The notes: generated by a model not told the origin, from the letters alone. A stretch of 64,000 nt of DNA from Blastobasis lacticolella (GCA_905147135.1 LR990060.1:11362001-11426000); one strand, 5' to 3'. Positions 23,801 to 34,135 are shown, numbered from the stretch's first letter. A program made the numbers and translations.

Positions 23801-26800
23801 GTGCTGACAGCATACACCAGACGGCCATTTGCAAACGATTTCCTCCTTCTGTTAGGCCCCCCGTGCCTATCACCAGCTAAAATGGTAGGATGAAATACAA
23901 TAGGATGAGCTTCAAACCAGTCGTGCCGTACGAGTTCGATGATATGGGTTCCGATATCAAGTTCCATCTCTCTGCAGCTTGGGCCAAATGGCGGGAAATC
24001 ACAGCAGCCATTTGCGACCCTAAAATCTCGATGGAACTCTAAAGGCTAACATCTACATCACAGGCTACACCATCATCATCATCATCATCATGGCGTTAAA
24101 TCCCGGTTACACTCCCGCGCAACACGCGGGGGCCCGGGGTCCGCCTTCCTGCTTTTCTTAGCCCATTTTGCTCGGTCTTCGGCATCCTTTATAGTGAGTC
24201 TGTTGGCTTGAATGTCACTCTTAACGACGTCCAGCCATCGCTTCTTGGGCCGGCCTCTCCTTCTCGTACCTGGCGGGGGTGGCATGGCCAGACATCTGTT
24301 CCCCACATAATTTGCCGGTCTGCGCAAGACGTGACCGTACCATCGAAGGCGGTACTCTTGTAGCTTGTTCGCGATGTCACGGACATGAAGGCTACCGTGG
24401 ATGTGGGAGTCCCGCACGCGATCTCTGCGGGAACCCCACACATCCACCGCAGCATCTTCATTTCCGTTACTCGTAACTCCTGCTTGTGTCGCTCTAGTAG
24501 AGACCAAGTCTCGCTGCCGTGTAAGAGAACAGGTTTAATAATGGTTTTGTAAACATGTCGCTTCAGCTTCATCGGCATCTTGGGGTCACAAATGACAGCC
24601 GTCACCTCCCGCCATTTGGCCCAAACCGCGGATATTCGGGCTTTGACGTCGCTGTCGATGTCACCAGTTGCGCTTAGTACCGACCCCAGGTATCTGGCCT
24701 GATCCGTTCGTTTTACCTCCTCTTCACCTATGCGAACGGGTAGGGGGTCTGTACTGTTGCAGGCCATGTACTCTGTCTTCGCCAAATTTTTCTTCAGACC
24801 GCCGTTCTCAAGCGACTCCTTCCACTTTTCCACCCGTTGGAAAAGTCGCCCCTTGTCAGACTCTGTCAACGCGATATCGTCAGCATACATGAGTAGCCAC
24901 GGAGGTACCTCATGATAGTCACGGATGCTGTCTGAAAGTACGTCAAATATCACGTTGAACAGAAGTGGGCTGAGCACAGAGTCCTGGTGTACCCCAACAG
25001 AAATAGGGAACGGGTTGGTGTCGCCAACAGTAGTCCTAACTATGGAATCGGAATCGCGGTATATGTCTCGGATAATGTCAATGGCCTACATTGACATCAG
25101 GTACTGACAGCAACGCGCACCAGTGTATCTCACGAGGGACACAGTCAAAGGCCTTCAGCATGTCCAGAAACAGGAAACACAGGGGCGTGACCCTTGATCT
25201 GTATCCCTACATTAAACTTCTTAGGGCAAATACGGGGTCCATGGTCCCACAACCCGCCCGAAACCCATACTGACACTTCGAAATTGTACACTCCCATCGG
25301 ATCAGACAGTCCATAATGCGTTCGAAGAGCTTCATGGTGTGAGACATCACCTTTATACCGCAGTAGTTGGTGCACTCCCGCACCGAGCCATTGCCCTTAT
25401 AGACTGGAGTAATAATACTCAAATAGGGTGTCTTCCCGGTGAGGAGAATGCGGTAATAAAGGCTAACATACACAAGAGCTTATTTAGGCATGTGATGCTC
25501 TATGGCTGCTCTAACGCGGACCCCAGGCCCTTAGCGCAATGCGAGAGCGACACCGGGATATAACGGCAGTATGATGATGGCTGCGCTTTCAGTACAGAGC
25601 TATTGAAAGAGCGGATCCTGGCCGGCTAATCCGTTAGCCGCAGAGCAGGGATATATCGCTGGGATCAATAAGAACAAGAATGTATTATCACCATCCATAC
25701 CATATCGGGATCGTACCAGTGGCCCGGCCCGTGCGTGATGTTGAACTCATCGAATCGGCTCACGTAGAACCTGTGGCAAACGCATTCATTACCGATTGCT
25801 AAAAACGTGAGATATTATAGATTTACTAATGACATTACAATTGCACGGTTTCTTTATTAATATGCGTACGAAAGTTAATTCAAAGGAGAAGTAAAGTAAA
25901 GTTCTCGCGTGGCGATCACTCATCGGAATACGCAGCGTGAGTAGCCCCCCCGCAAGGAGGACCTATGGTAAAGGTCGCAGTTACCAGCTGGATATGGCTG
26001 GCAAAGGACCGGCCTTTGTGGATATATTTTTGGAGGCCTGTGTGAGCGCGGTCCGGCTTTGCCTGGCATTGCCGGGCACGGTCCGGTCGTGACTGGCGTG
26101 GGGTGGGTTTGCTACTGCCATGGGGCGGCCAGCGTGTCACTGCGTGCTTCCTTCCTACTTTCCTACCCTCCTTTTTGACGATTGAAAGAGATATTTAATG
26201 TCCTAATCAATAAATAAATTTTAAATTTTGAACTGATCTCTGGTGGAGAAGCAGTGGGTGTCTTCCGGCTGATATGATATTCACGATTTATAGGAGTTGT
26301 TCATTTACACAGTCGTTATTAAAGATAAAATAATTTAAAAGGTAGGTAGGTACCTGATGATTTGGTCGACCAAGAGCTGTATCGATTGCACATCGTGGAA
26401 GTTTCGCCACAGGTTGCATGTGGATGCGATTTTCGAGTAGTCGACCTAATAGAGAGACACATTTTAAATAGTGAATGCACCTACACCTACGCATAGCTAT
26501 TATGTCTAATTTATAGATCGTGATCTGCCTACAGATACAAGTTTGAATTCGGTTAGGATAGGTTAGAGTTTTTCAATTGCACTAAACTTAGGCGACTCCT
26601 AAGGTGGTGCCATAAAATATTCCAAAGCATTTAGGGGTCACAATATCGGTGTTATTTGAAGAGTGACTAAGTTTTTACTTTAGTTTGTTGTTGGCACAAT
26701 GTTTTTTCTTGTTATGAATATTTTAAATCAAGTTAGGAGTCGCTTAAAGTTTAGTTCGATCGGGCATAAGAATATATAGGTTGCAGTGCCAACACCGCGG

Positions 26801-28879
26801 ATATCCTCGCGTGGGGCTTCGACTGACAACGGTACAAGCTACATAACCAGAGATTTTTTTTACCAGTGTTGCATGCATAATTTCCGAATAGAACGGCCAA
26901 CTGCACGAGTACACCATCGGACGTTTTGTGACATTCATATATGACCCCAAACTGATGTATGCTGCGAAGATAATAAATACAACGAAATGAAATACTGAAT
27001 TATGAACTTGTGTTCTGTGCTGGGTGTTATTCGGTATAAGAGTTAAACGTATTAACACCATCCACTGAAGGGGAACGTATATAAGGCGACTTAAGTCTGC
27101 CACTATAGTTAATACTTCTGCAAACCAGAGATTTTTTTTGCGTAGGTCCACCTAGTGTAATGCGGCCACCGTCGTCCAGTAGCCGTATTCACAATGATTC
27201 GAAACCGTTTCCGAACGATTCGACACGAAATTCGTGAGCTGCGAATCCGTGTCGATCGATTCGAAAACTTCGAATAATTTCGATGTTATTCAGAATCCCG
27301 ATAGATTCCACAGAAACTCTACTCTCTATAACATATGAAAATTTCATCAAAATTAACTGAAACCACAACCTGGGGAGCGGCAGCGGTGTAATGTTTTTGA
27401 GGCCCTGTAGACAGCCTTTTAAAGAACCGCAAGAAGACTTTGGGAAGAAGCTCATTCCACATCTTGCACGTGTACGGAGTAAAGGAGTTGTGTAACTTGT
27501 ATCGTCGAATTTCTTTTGGCAATTGATTCCACAAGACGGTAGCTTTCACAGTGAAACCACTAAAATACCTGGTTCCAATTGTTCCAACGTTACGTAGCAA
27601 CCGTCAGCCTTGATATAATCCACTTCCCAGTCTGCGAACTGCTGAGCATCCTCTTCCAAGTACTTCTCGGAGCCAGGGAAACCCATGCACGTGATTGAAC
27701 CCATGCCTATATAGAGGCCGAACTTCAGCCCCCTTGCATGTATCTGTAAGTTTTTATGTATCCTTAGCCTTAAATGATTGATCTTACATACCTGTCTATT
27801 TGCAAAGGTGTATGACAGTTGGAAGAGGCGTTTAAACGGATGAAAAAATGGTTTACGAAGGACACCCACTAGGTTCACATCCACACAAATTAGATGCACT
27901 CACATAATCGGCCAGGAATTTCATCCCTCTTGGAAAGCGATATTTGTCAGCTACAAGTCTTCCCTCGGCATCCCTCTCTCTCTCCGACCAGCAATCGTCT
28001 AGTATCACATATTGGTAACCTGCCTCTTTATATCCCTCAGTGTAAAACGCATCTGCCACTGACATTATGAGGCCTTCACTGGAAGGAATAAGGAAAAAAC
28101 TTACAATTGAGATCCATCTAAACCCACCAACCAATAACTAATAATGCAAATTATGCGAAAGTTAGTGTGTGTGTATGTTTGTTACCCCTTCATGCCTAAA
28201 TGGATGGACGGATTTTGATGAAATTTGTTAGGTAGCAAAATTAGGGTCTGTTATAGGAAATAGGCTACCTGTATTTGGGCCATGGGCGGATTAGAACAGT
28301 ATGAAAACAAAAGTACTGAGGCACTTGTCTAGTAGTAGTAGTTTGCTTGCAAATTTAAATTCAAATTTTCTTTATTGAGTATGGCATTAAATATATCTTT
28401 CAATCGTCATAAAGCCTCTCCTCTTTTACGATTGAAAGAAGAATAGTGGGAAGGAAACACAGTGACATGTTGGTCGCCCCAGCACCGGAGCACACCTACC
28501 CCACGCCGATAACAGCCGGACCGAGTCCGACAATACCAAGCAGAGCTGGACCGCACCCATAAATAATAAAGATATAGGTATTATACTTTAGAAAACCACC
28601 TGATACTACAAGAGTAAGACAGTCCACCAAGGCAGCAACCCTAAATAACGCAGGGCCCACTCAGCCATCGTCCAATAAACATAAAATTTTGTTTAGATAT
28701 TCAACTCACTCCAAACATTTGTACGGTTCCTTCACACAGTCCGTCCCACACCTGTAGTAGCCCCATGACATCCAGCCCATAGGCGGTGTTCGGGCCAAGC
28801 CATTTTCTAACACTTCAACACTCCTGATCAGTAACACCCACGATACAGAAGCCAGAAACAATCCTTCGGTGCGGAGCAT
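20896..28879 (-). CDS. GH27 alpha-N-acetylgalactosaminidase/alpha-galactosidase-like, copy C (complete, 10 exons)
   Basis: Exons (minus): 28879-28710, 28078-27904, 27743-27569, 26961-26864, 26445-26354, 25770-25701, 23876-23682, 23101-22940, 21776-21701, 20927-20896. Lengths and phases equal copy B at every exon, giving 414 codons with no internal stop. Hallmarks: PPMGWMSW, DDCW, nucleophile motif KADGCY at residues 160-165, SCSWPF, and Arg/Asp in WRNFHD. Disulfide cysteines are preserved, and the N-terminal GYYRCGTDC is closer to the family than in B. Oddities: the near-invariant Asn of WNDPDM is Tyr, and the Asp usually following GLY is missing as in A and B. Relative to B, exons 2 and 8 encode identical peptides while exon 5 shares only 13 of 30 whole codons. 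Predicted role: a secreted or lysosomal exo-glycosidase. Substrate is uncertain because the specificity loop is non-standard. Confidence 0.9.
20964..21310 (+). mobile_element. Full-length SINE-A, copy C intron 9
   Basis: Plus-strand copy. The head GCGTCGGTGGCCGAGCGG at 20964 carries the A box, and a B-box-like CGACTCGAATCC follows at about 21010-21025. The body is complete and the tail ends CCAAGATGATTATTTT. It is missing from copy B intron 9, so it inserted after the duplication. Confidence 0.85.
21357..21440 (+). mobile_element. Old SINE-A tail fragment, copy C intron 9
   Basis: Counterpart of 16385-16460: a degraded tail with CACAACTGGGATTTGACGTCA. It is shared between arms and therefore older than the duplication. 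Confidence 0.5.
21810..22135 (-). mobile_element. RTE-2 tail, copy C intron 8
   Basis: Starts with an (ATC)n run at 21825-21846, the tail of the element on the minus strand, followed by degraded RTE-2 3' sequence matching 15680-15985 inverted. Confidence 0.55.
22325..22705. mobile_element. MITE in copy C intron 8 (GGGCCC...ATTAACA type)
   Basis: The left end has GGGCCCCACAGATTAACAAT. The right end, CCACCTGCAG... on the complement with ACACATTAACAGTCCACC, forms an imperfect inverted repeat. The inner sequence is rich in GTCGGCCGGCGGC and CTGTCAGTT-type subrepeats. Family knowledge: this matches a common lepidopteran MITE style. It is absent from copy B. Confidence 0.55.
23365..23515 (+). mobile_element. 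RTE-2 3' tail, copy C intron 7
   Basis: Encodes in degraded form the RTE-2 C-terminal block and ends GCCCAGCAGTGGGCGTCTTC...TGATATGATGATAA. Counterpart of 12844-13005. Confidence 0.65.
24052..25458 (-). pseudogene. RTE-type LINE (RTE-1), 5'-truncated and frameshifted, copy C intron 6
   Basis: Minus-strand pieces: 25473-25207 (VYKGNGSVRECTNYCGIK, typical of RTE-clade RT), 24977-24189 (LSPLLFNVIFDVL, catalytic LLMYADDIAL, then YLGSVLSATG and the SETWSLLERHKQELRVTEMK block) and 24507-24088 (LRWYGHVLRRP, RGRPKKRWLDVVKSDI). Frame changes near 25200, 25000 and 24300 and stops make it non-functional, and the endonuclease half is missing. The 3' end is a (GAT)n run (24068-24091). The ten bases AAGGCTAACA occur at both ends (24042-24051 and 25459-25468) as a target-site duplication, consistent with target-primed reverse transcription. 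Copy B lacks this insert. Confidence 0.88.
25469..25690 (+). mobile_element. Older RTE-1-like tail, copy C intron 6
   Basis: Counterpart of 12083-12350. It contains GCGGACCCCAGGCCC and CACCGGGATATAACGGCAGTATGATGATGG on the plus strand. The RTE-1 LINE of copy C inserted immediately beside it. Confidence 0.55.
25895..26280 (+). mobile_element. RTE-2 tail interrupted by another repeat, copy C intron 5
   Basis: Counterpart of 11716-11890, but split by about 190 bases at 26036-26228 that resemble 28370-28570 inverted (shared AACGATTGAAAG-type end, GGAAGGAA and the CGGTCCGG-like core). The interrupting element is missing from copy B. Confidence 0.5.
27179..27372. mobile_element. Truncated MITE starting CAGTAGCCGTATTCACAATG, copy C intron 3
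   Basis: Matches the left three-quarters of the complete copy at 29562-29817 (CGAAACCGTTTCCGAACG, AACTCTACTCTCTAT, TTTCATCAAAATTAACTGAA). The right terminal repeat is lost where LINE sequence begins. Copy B intron 3 lacks it. Confidence 0.65.
27373..27562 (-). pseudogene. LINE ORF C-terminal relic, copy C intron 3
   Basis: Minus strand encodes NSFTPYTCKMWNELLPKVF followed by FFKRLSTG, the usual tail end of a CR1/jockey-like ORF. It is short and lacks catalytic motifs. It lies directly downstream of exon 3 of copy C. Confidence 0.5.
28370..28570. repeat. Dispersed repeat ending CTTTCAATCG, copy C intron 1
   Basis: Similar in inverted orientation to 26036-26228: both have the CTTTCAATCGT / ACGATTGAAAG end, GGAAGGAAxCACAGTGACA and a GC-rich core. 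No ORF. Confidence 0.45.
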
Positions 28880-29430
28880 ACTGTAACTATTTTAAATGGA
28901 TTTTAATGTCTGCTTAGAAATGACGACGGCGAATCATAATTTTGAACAAGGATAAAAAAAACGGTTATTTTGTTTTGATGTTAACAAAATCAAGCAATTA
29001 AGTATTTGTTGTATATATCTTAAAAAAATGGAAATATTCTGTTTCTTAGCATGCTATTGATGTTGATGTTTTTTCATTCTTTGACAGCAGAGCAGATATG
29101 CTAAATTTTCGTTTAGCAATTTTGTATTGTCGATGCATAAGCACTTCTACAGCCTTTGTACAAGGAACTCTGTGGATACCAGGCTTGGGTCTTTTCATAA
29201 AGATTGGAAACCTTCATGGTTGAGTGGCAATTTTTTTTACATTTGTGTTTTTTTCTGTTCCATAGCCACGCCTTTGGAGTGTTCCTACATTAGGTATATG
29301 ACGGAGTTAAATTGTTTATAGATCGAAATGTAGCTCTATCAGTGACATCCGAAAGACAACTTTAGCCCTGATACTATCACGTTGGTGGAGCACTGAATCC
29401 AGCATAATGTGCTATGCAATAAAAACAATC

Positions 29431-30047
29431 ATCACGGCGTTAATGTGCTGTCGCGTACGAGAACCGTGGTCCGCCTTGATCATGACTCAAGATTTGGCAG
29501 CTCATTACAGTGGAGCGACCGCCATCTGACCTCCGTGTCTCTGTTGACAGGGGAACCTGACCAGTAGCCGTATTCACAATGATTCGAAACCGTTTCCGAA
29601 CGATTCGACACGAAATTCGTGAGCGACGAATCCGTATCAATCGATTCGAAAACTGTTATTAGAATCCCGATAGCTTCCACGGAAACTCTACTCTCTATTA
29701 CATATAAAAATTTCATCAAAATTAACTGAAACCACATTTTCCTAAGAACTTTTGCGGGGTCCTTTGTCGATTTCGTACCCGAATCCGATTTCCGAGCCAT
29801 TGTGAATACGGCTACTGACCTCCGTGTACCTGTTGACAGGGGAACCTGACCAGTTTGGATAATGGTTACACATTGAGTCGCCTGAATGTGCAGGGTTCAT
29901 CACGATGTTTTCCCTCACCAAGAAAGCACGGTTAGTATTCAACGAATGTACATAACTCAACAAAGAGACACTAGTACATGGCCGCAATGGGATTAGAACC
30001 TAGTACCTATAGTCTTATACTTTAACCCTTCGGCTACCGACGCTCGT
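29431..30047 (-). mobile_element. SINE-A copy split by a MITE
   Basis: The tail lies at 29431-29561 and the body and tRNA-like head continue at 29818-30047 (GAGCGTCGGTAGCCGAAGGG on the minus strand). The interruption is the TIR element at 29562-29817, and 36 of 38 SINE bases appear on both sides of it. Confidence 0.8.
29562..29817. mobile_element. MITE with 20-base TIR CAGTAGCCGTATTCACAATG
   Basis: Both ends carry the same 20-base sequence in inverted orientation. The inner sequence contains ATTCGAAACCG and ACGAATTC-like subrepeats and no transposase. It is inserted into SINE-A, which dates it as younger than that SINE copy. Confidence 0.8.
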
Positions 30048-30188
30048 CCCATGCAATATTTTTATGAAACGGCCTAGCTATCTTTTCTGACCAATAAATA
30101 CAATTTCTAGAGTTCGTGGCTTGGCTCTTCATTACATCTGATAACTTTTCACAATCTTTTCTGTTTTCTATCTGATGATAACATATCG

Positions 30189-30362
30189 AGAGCCTCGGTG
30201 GCCGCGCGGTTAAGGTATCCGTAAGTAAGAGGTATCTGGTTCGAATCCCGCTGAGGCCAAGTACCAATGACCCTTTTCTTAGTTAAGTAAATTAGTTGAA
30301 CACTGACCGATGCTTTTACGGTGAGGGAAAACATCGTGATGAACCTACACATTCAGGCGACT
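30189..30362 (+). mobile_element. SINE-A copy, 3'-truncated
   Basis: The head GAGCCTCGGTGGCCGCGCGG and B box CTGGTTCGAATCCCGC are well preserved. The copy stops after ATTCAGGCGACTGA, before the tail. Confidence 0.8.
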
Positions 30363-31465
30363 GACGATAGGCTTAAAACCTATTCTTAAGAACTTATGCA
30401 TTTATAATATTAGTAGAAGTTTTAATTTAAACCCTGTACTCTTCTTTCACCTTACCTCCTGCTACCTCTTCCATATAGCTAACCCAACCTAACTAGATTT
30501 ATATCGCAGTTTTTGCACCAAACGATTTCCTCCAGAAAATCGAAACTCGGAAAGCGGCCATAAAATCCTAGCGAAGGTCCCGGCAAGGCATTAGGACTCG
30601 ATGACACATCAAAAGCCAGACGTCACGTCGTACGAATACAATAAAAAGTAACTGTGCCGTCGAATCCAGACTATTTAAGTAAAAGGTCAGACGATACCCC
30701 TGCGTGTTATTGCGTCCGTGTACTCCTATAAGGTCCGGGCTTGGGCTAGCTCGAATAAAACCTGCACTACATAATAAATAGTGGTCGTAAACCACGTATT
30801 CAGTATTGGGCCTGTTGTTGTAGCTGTTTGTTTAATACAGCTGGACCTTATTTTATACTGGATTTTATGATGGACCTAGTATACTGCCCTGTGGTACTCC
30901 TAGCGTAGAGAAGTCTGCTTTCTGTTTTTAAATAGGACTCGAACAATTGGAGAATATTGTTATGTAATAAGCTGCATTGTAGTGAAATGGTATATGATTC
31001 TTAAGGTGATCATGCATTCATGCTTTTGCCAATTGGTATACTTTTGTATTTTCCTTCTGTCTAGATGTTAGTCGCCTAATGTCGCCCAAAGGTCTAATAT
31101 AAGCCGAAGACGTTGTGCAATTTTACTACGTCGGACACCCCACGGCTTTTAAATTTGACCAACTAAGAGCCTAAGCCACTTTCACAAAGCGTCCAGCCCA
31201 GCCAAAATGTCAGTTGGGTTGATCCAATAAAAACAATTTTACCGACTCTATGACGTCACAACGGTGACGTAGACGATGACAAGAAATAAATGGAGTAATG
31301 TTTTTTATAAACTGAGCGGCACAAACGACAATAACGATGACAATTAATCCTTGATTGCAATCTGGCCCCACGATACAGGCTGGCCCTAGTGTAAAGGCCA
31401 TAATAACCTTTCTATCTACCAGTAAAGCTGTTTGATGTACTGGGAACGTGTAACAAAATCATGAT
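30363..31465. other. Intergenic stretch without recognised gene
   Basis: I see no ORF with family features and no repeat shared with other parts of the window. The short minus-strand ORFs (75 and 63 codons) lack supporting motifs. Confidence 0.5.
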
Positions 31466-31727
31466 CATCATCTTCACAGCCCATACCATTCCAGTACAGG
31501 ACTTAGGACCTCTCCCACGAAAGGGGAGGTTATTGCCATAATCTCCACGCTCGGCAGGCGGGTTGGAGTTCGCAGTGATATAAATATAACAATGGAAAAC
31601 GCTGCTGTCCAGTTTCCAGCCTACGGCGACTCTAGGTCATTTGCCTCGAAAACACTAGTCGCCTTGTACGACACCCACGAGTGTAAGGGTTGGTGCTATT
31701 CTACACTACCGGACGCAACACGGCCAA
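31466..31727 (-). mobile_element. SINE-B copy
   Basis: Full-length SINE-B on the minus strand with an ATCATCATC tail end at 31466 and the head CACGGCCA complement at about 31720. Confidence 0.75.
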
Positions 31728-31864
31728 AATAAAAAAAAAAATATTTATGTAGTTCATCAGTTACCTAGCACCCATAACACAAGTTTTGCTTACTTCGGGC
31801 CTAGATAGCGCTATGTGAACTGTGCAAGCATATTTATTTATATTTATTATTTGTATTGTTGCAG

Positions 31865-32016
31865 AGCGGTATCGCTTACGGCGCGATGGGCCCCCATGGC
31901 ATGGCGTAGCGCGATGGGAGGTCGCGGCGCCGCGCTCGCGCTGCTGGCCGCGCTCGCCGCGGCGGCGGCCAGGGCGCCCACCGTCGACCCCGGGCTGTTC
32001 GAGGCCGCGTTCCAAG
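31865..32016 (+). CDS. Orphan 5' coding exon with signal peptide, function unknown
   Basis: A GC-rich island of about 150 bases in AT-rich DNA. It is preceded by a pyrimidine-poor but AT-rich tract ending TTGCAG and followed by a GTACTG donor after TTCCAAG. An ORF from ATG 31896, or the in-frame ATG 31914, gives a basic N-terminus and then ALALLAALAAAAARAP, a strong signal-peptide pattern, followed by about 14 residues ending in EAAFQ. An upstream ATG at 31886 opens an 8-codon uORF that overlaps ATG 31896 and stops at 31909, four bases before ATG 31914. I recognise no family. Downstream exons are not identifiable in this window, so the gene would need a long intron or continue beyond the right edge. 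A chance GC-rich ORF is the main alternative. Confidence 0.4.
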
Positions 32017-32041
32017 GTACTGTAGACCCTAACCTGTATTT

Positions 32042-32232
32042 TATCATCATCATCATATCAGCCGAAATACTCCCACTGCTGGGCATAGGCATCCCTCAGA
32101 GATCTCCACAGAGGCCGGTCCTGTGCCTTCCGTATCCAGCTGGTACCTACCTGGGAGACCTACCCACGTTGCGTCTTCCGGTACGTGGTTGCCACTCGAG
32201 ATATTTACTGCCCCGTCGGCCATCTCTATACT
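32042..32232 (-). mobile_element. RTE-2 3' tail
   Basis: Begins with a CATCATCAT run and continues with the reverse complement of the RTE-2 C-terminal coding block (CCCACTGCTGGGCATAGGC, AGATCTCCACAGAGGCCGG). It lies 25 bases past the putative exon donor at 32016. Confidence 0.7.
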
Positions 32233-32356
32233 GTATCCACGTTAAAACTTTTTGAAAACTAAGGATCGTTTGATGGTAGCGCCGTTGCGACGGGACGGTG
32301 TTACAAACCACGATAATACATAATGAAGGGCCGACTACAGAGATGGGTAGATACCC

Positions 32357-32390
32357 ATCTCTACCCTACCCTACCCTACCCTACCCTATA
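32357..32390. repeat. TACCC pentanucleotide tandem repeat
   Basis: Six near-perfect TACCC units follow GATACCCATCTC. It is a simple repeat of about 30 bases. Confidence 0.8.
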
Positions 32391-32744
32391 GATAGACACC
32401 CGGGCTTTATCCGCATTAAGACGACACTGCATTATTTTCTTGGGCTTGGTGTCGCTGGGTATTAATAACACCAGTGTACCTCTGCAATCTTAGGTCCTTC
32501 GAGAAACACAAGACGTCTTTCAGCCTAAAATTTTTGGAATGGTAAATTATTTAAGCCTATATGGAACAACGGTGCTGTAAGTTTAAAAGGGCGTCTGTCT
32601 AAAACTAGTTCACGATAAAACAAATGTTAGAACTAAACCTAAATGTATGAATCATGTCGTTCACGCTCTTGAGAGAAATATTTAAAATGAGATATCTCTA
32701 AGTCTAGATAGTCTCCTAAGTTAGGTTGCTTAGGTCTCCTTAGT

Positions 32745-32858
32745 GGCGGGCAACGTATTGGTAGCGCCCCTGGTGTTGCTGATGTCCATAGGTGGCGGTG
32801 ACCACTTTCCATTAGATGGCATGCCTGTTTGTCTGCCGTATTAAATTAATTAAAAAAG
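32745..32858 (+). mobile_element. CR1/jockey-like LINE 3' end
   Basis: Contains GGTGGCGGTGACCACTTTCC and TGCCTGTTTGTCTGCCGTAT, shared with 55-125 and the complement of 13860-13925, ending in AAAAAAG. Confidence 0.65.
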
Positions 32859-32859
32859 T

Positions 32860-33880
32860 TGCAGAATCGTAGGTGAACGTTACATTATCACGATGAGCTT
32901 TTCCCTTAATAAAGCTTTCTTCACTTTTTACTTTCTTATTTGGAGCAAGATGTTATTTCAACCCGAACAAAATTGGCGTATTCATATTTTTGGATGAATA
33001 ACCCACTTCGGAGCACAATTTATTGATACAACCCAGACAATGAGTCATAGCGATGTCTACCTATACTTATGCATAACTCTCCCTCTCAACTTCGCCCTAC
33101 AACTGTACAAATTTCAAGCGAGCAATTTGGAAACCATCAGAGCGTTTAACTCGATACAAGTTATCAATAAGAGATGGAATTCGCGCGGAGTTAAGTGCGA
33201 ACTTTCTTGACTCCAATACTCGACCTTAATTGTGGAATCTAGAAGAAAGTTTCAATTGGATAAAATGTTCGTTGAGAGTTTGTCTTGCTCGGCGGGGTAT
33301 TAGTTTAACTTAAGCGTGTATCTATCCCGTATTAAATATAAATAAATATTAGATGCACTCACTACCGACGCGGGTTTTCTTAGCGTTGATTTTCTTTACT
33401 ATTATTATGGAGATCTCTCGGGGAGGCCTATGTCGAACAGTGGGCGTTTTCTGTCTGAAATGTTGACTATAAATATGTTTAATAATTGCTGTTTAATAAC
33501 CTTCCGGAAGAAAGTCTCAAGAAAACGGATGGTGAAATCCGCATCAAAATCGCTTGATATTTTTTAAGTTTAGGAGGAGTTATCGTACATAAATACAGAT
33601 ACTAAAAGCGATTTTATTTTCTGTACTACGTATGGGTGGATTAACATTCCGTAATATTTAATCCTGTCCAATCCTCCCTAGTACAAAGCGTGGGATCCTT
33701 TGCACATTGCAAATTATTGGCACGCACATTGGTATGGCTGTGAACAGATAGCTGAACATCGTGGAGTAAAAGAAATAGGCAGGCACATTGTAAGCTAATA
33801 TTTATGCTTTGGTCTATAGATCCAAGTAACTCATAAGAATTTTAGAAGATTTAAAATAGCTATAGGTACTTACTTATGCA
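32860..33880. other. Stretch without recognised gene
   Basis: A short RTE-2-like fragment (GAGATCTCTCGGGGAGGCC, 33411-33465, plus strand) is the only repeat seen. No coding signal. Confidence 0.45.
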
Positions 33881-34126
33881 GAATAGAATAGCACCAACCC
33901 CTTACACTCGTGGGTGTCGTACAACGCGACTAATGTTTTCGAGACAAACGATTTAGAGTCTTCGTAGGCTGGAAAATGGGCAGCAGCTTTTTCCATTGTT
34001 ATTTTGGTAGCACTGGGATCTCCAACCCGCCTGTCAAGCGTGGAGATTATGGCAATAACCTTCCTCCCCTTTCGTGGGAGAGGCTCTAAGTCCTGCAGTG
34101 GACTGTTATGGGCTGTGATGATGACA
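33881..34126 (+). mobile_element. SINE-B copy
   Basis: Plus strand, from AGAATAGCACCAACCCC through GCCTGTCAAGCGTGGAGAT to GCAGTGGACTG...GCTGTGATGATGA. Only the first few head bases are missing. Confidence 0.75.
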
Positions 34127-34135
34127 TACTTATGA

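Larger units (their letters stand above)
20545..29181 (-). repeat. Right arm of large inverted duplication carrying GH27 copy C
   Basis: Reverse-complement counterpart of 8880-17730. It includes the sequence upstream of the copy C start, with conserved TTTGCTAA- and ATTTAGC-like blocks near 29095-29125, so the promoter region was duplicated with the gene. Confidence 0.85.

Noticed and set aside
24068..24091. CAT repeat as an isolated microsatellite, and repeated elements in general as a CRISPR array
   Set aside because: The repeat is the 3' tail of the RTE-1 LINE. No regularly spaced repeats with unique spacers occur in the window.
32357..32390. Possible telomeric repeat
   Set aside because: The unit is TACCC. 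Insect telomeres use TTAGG/CCTAA, and only six units are present.
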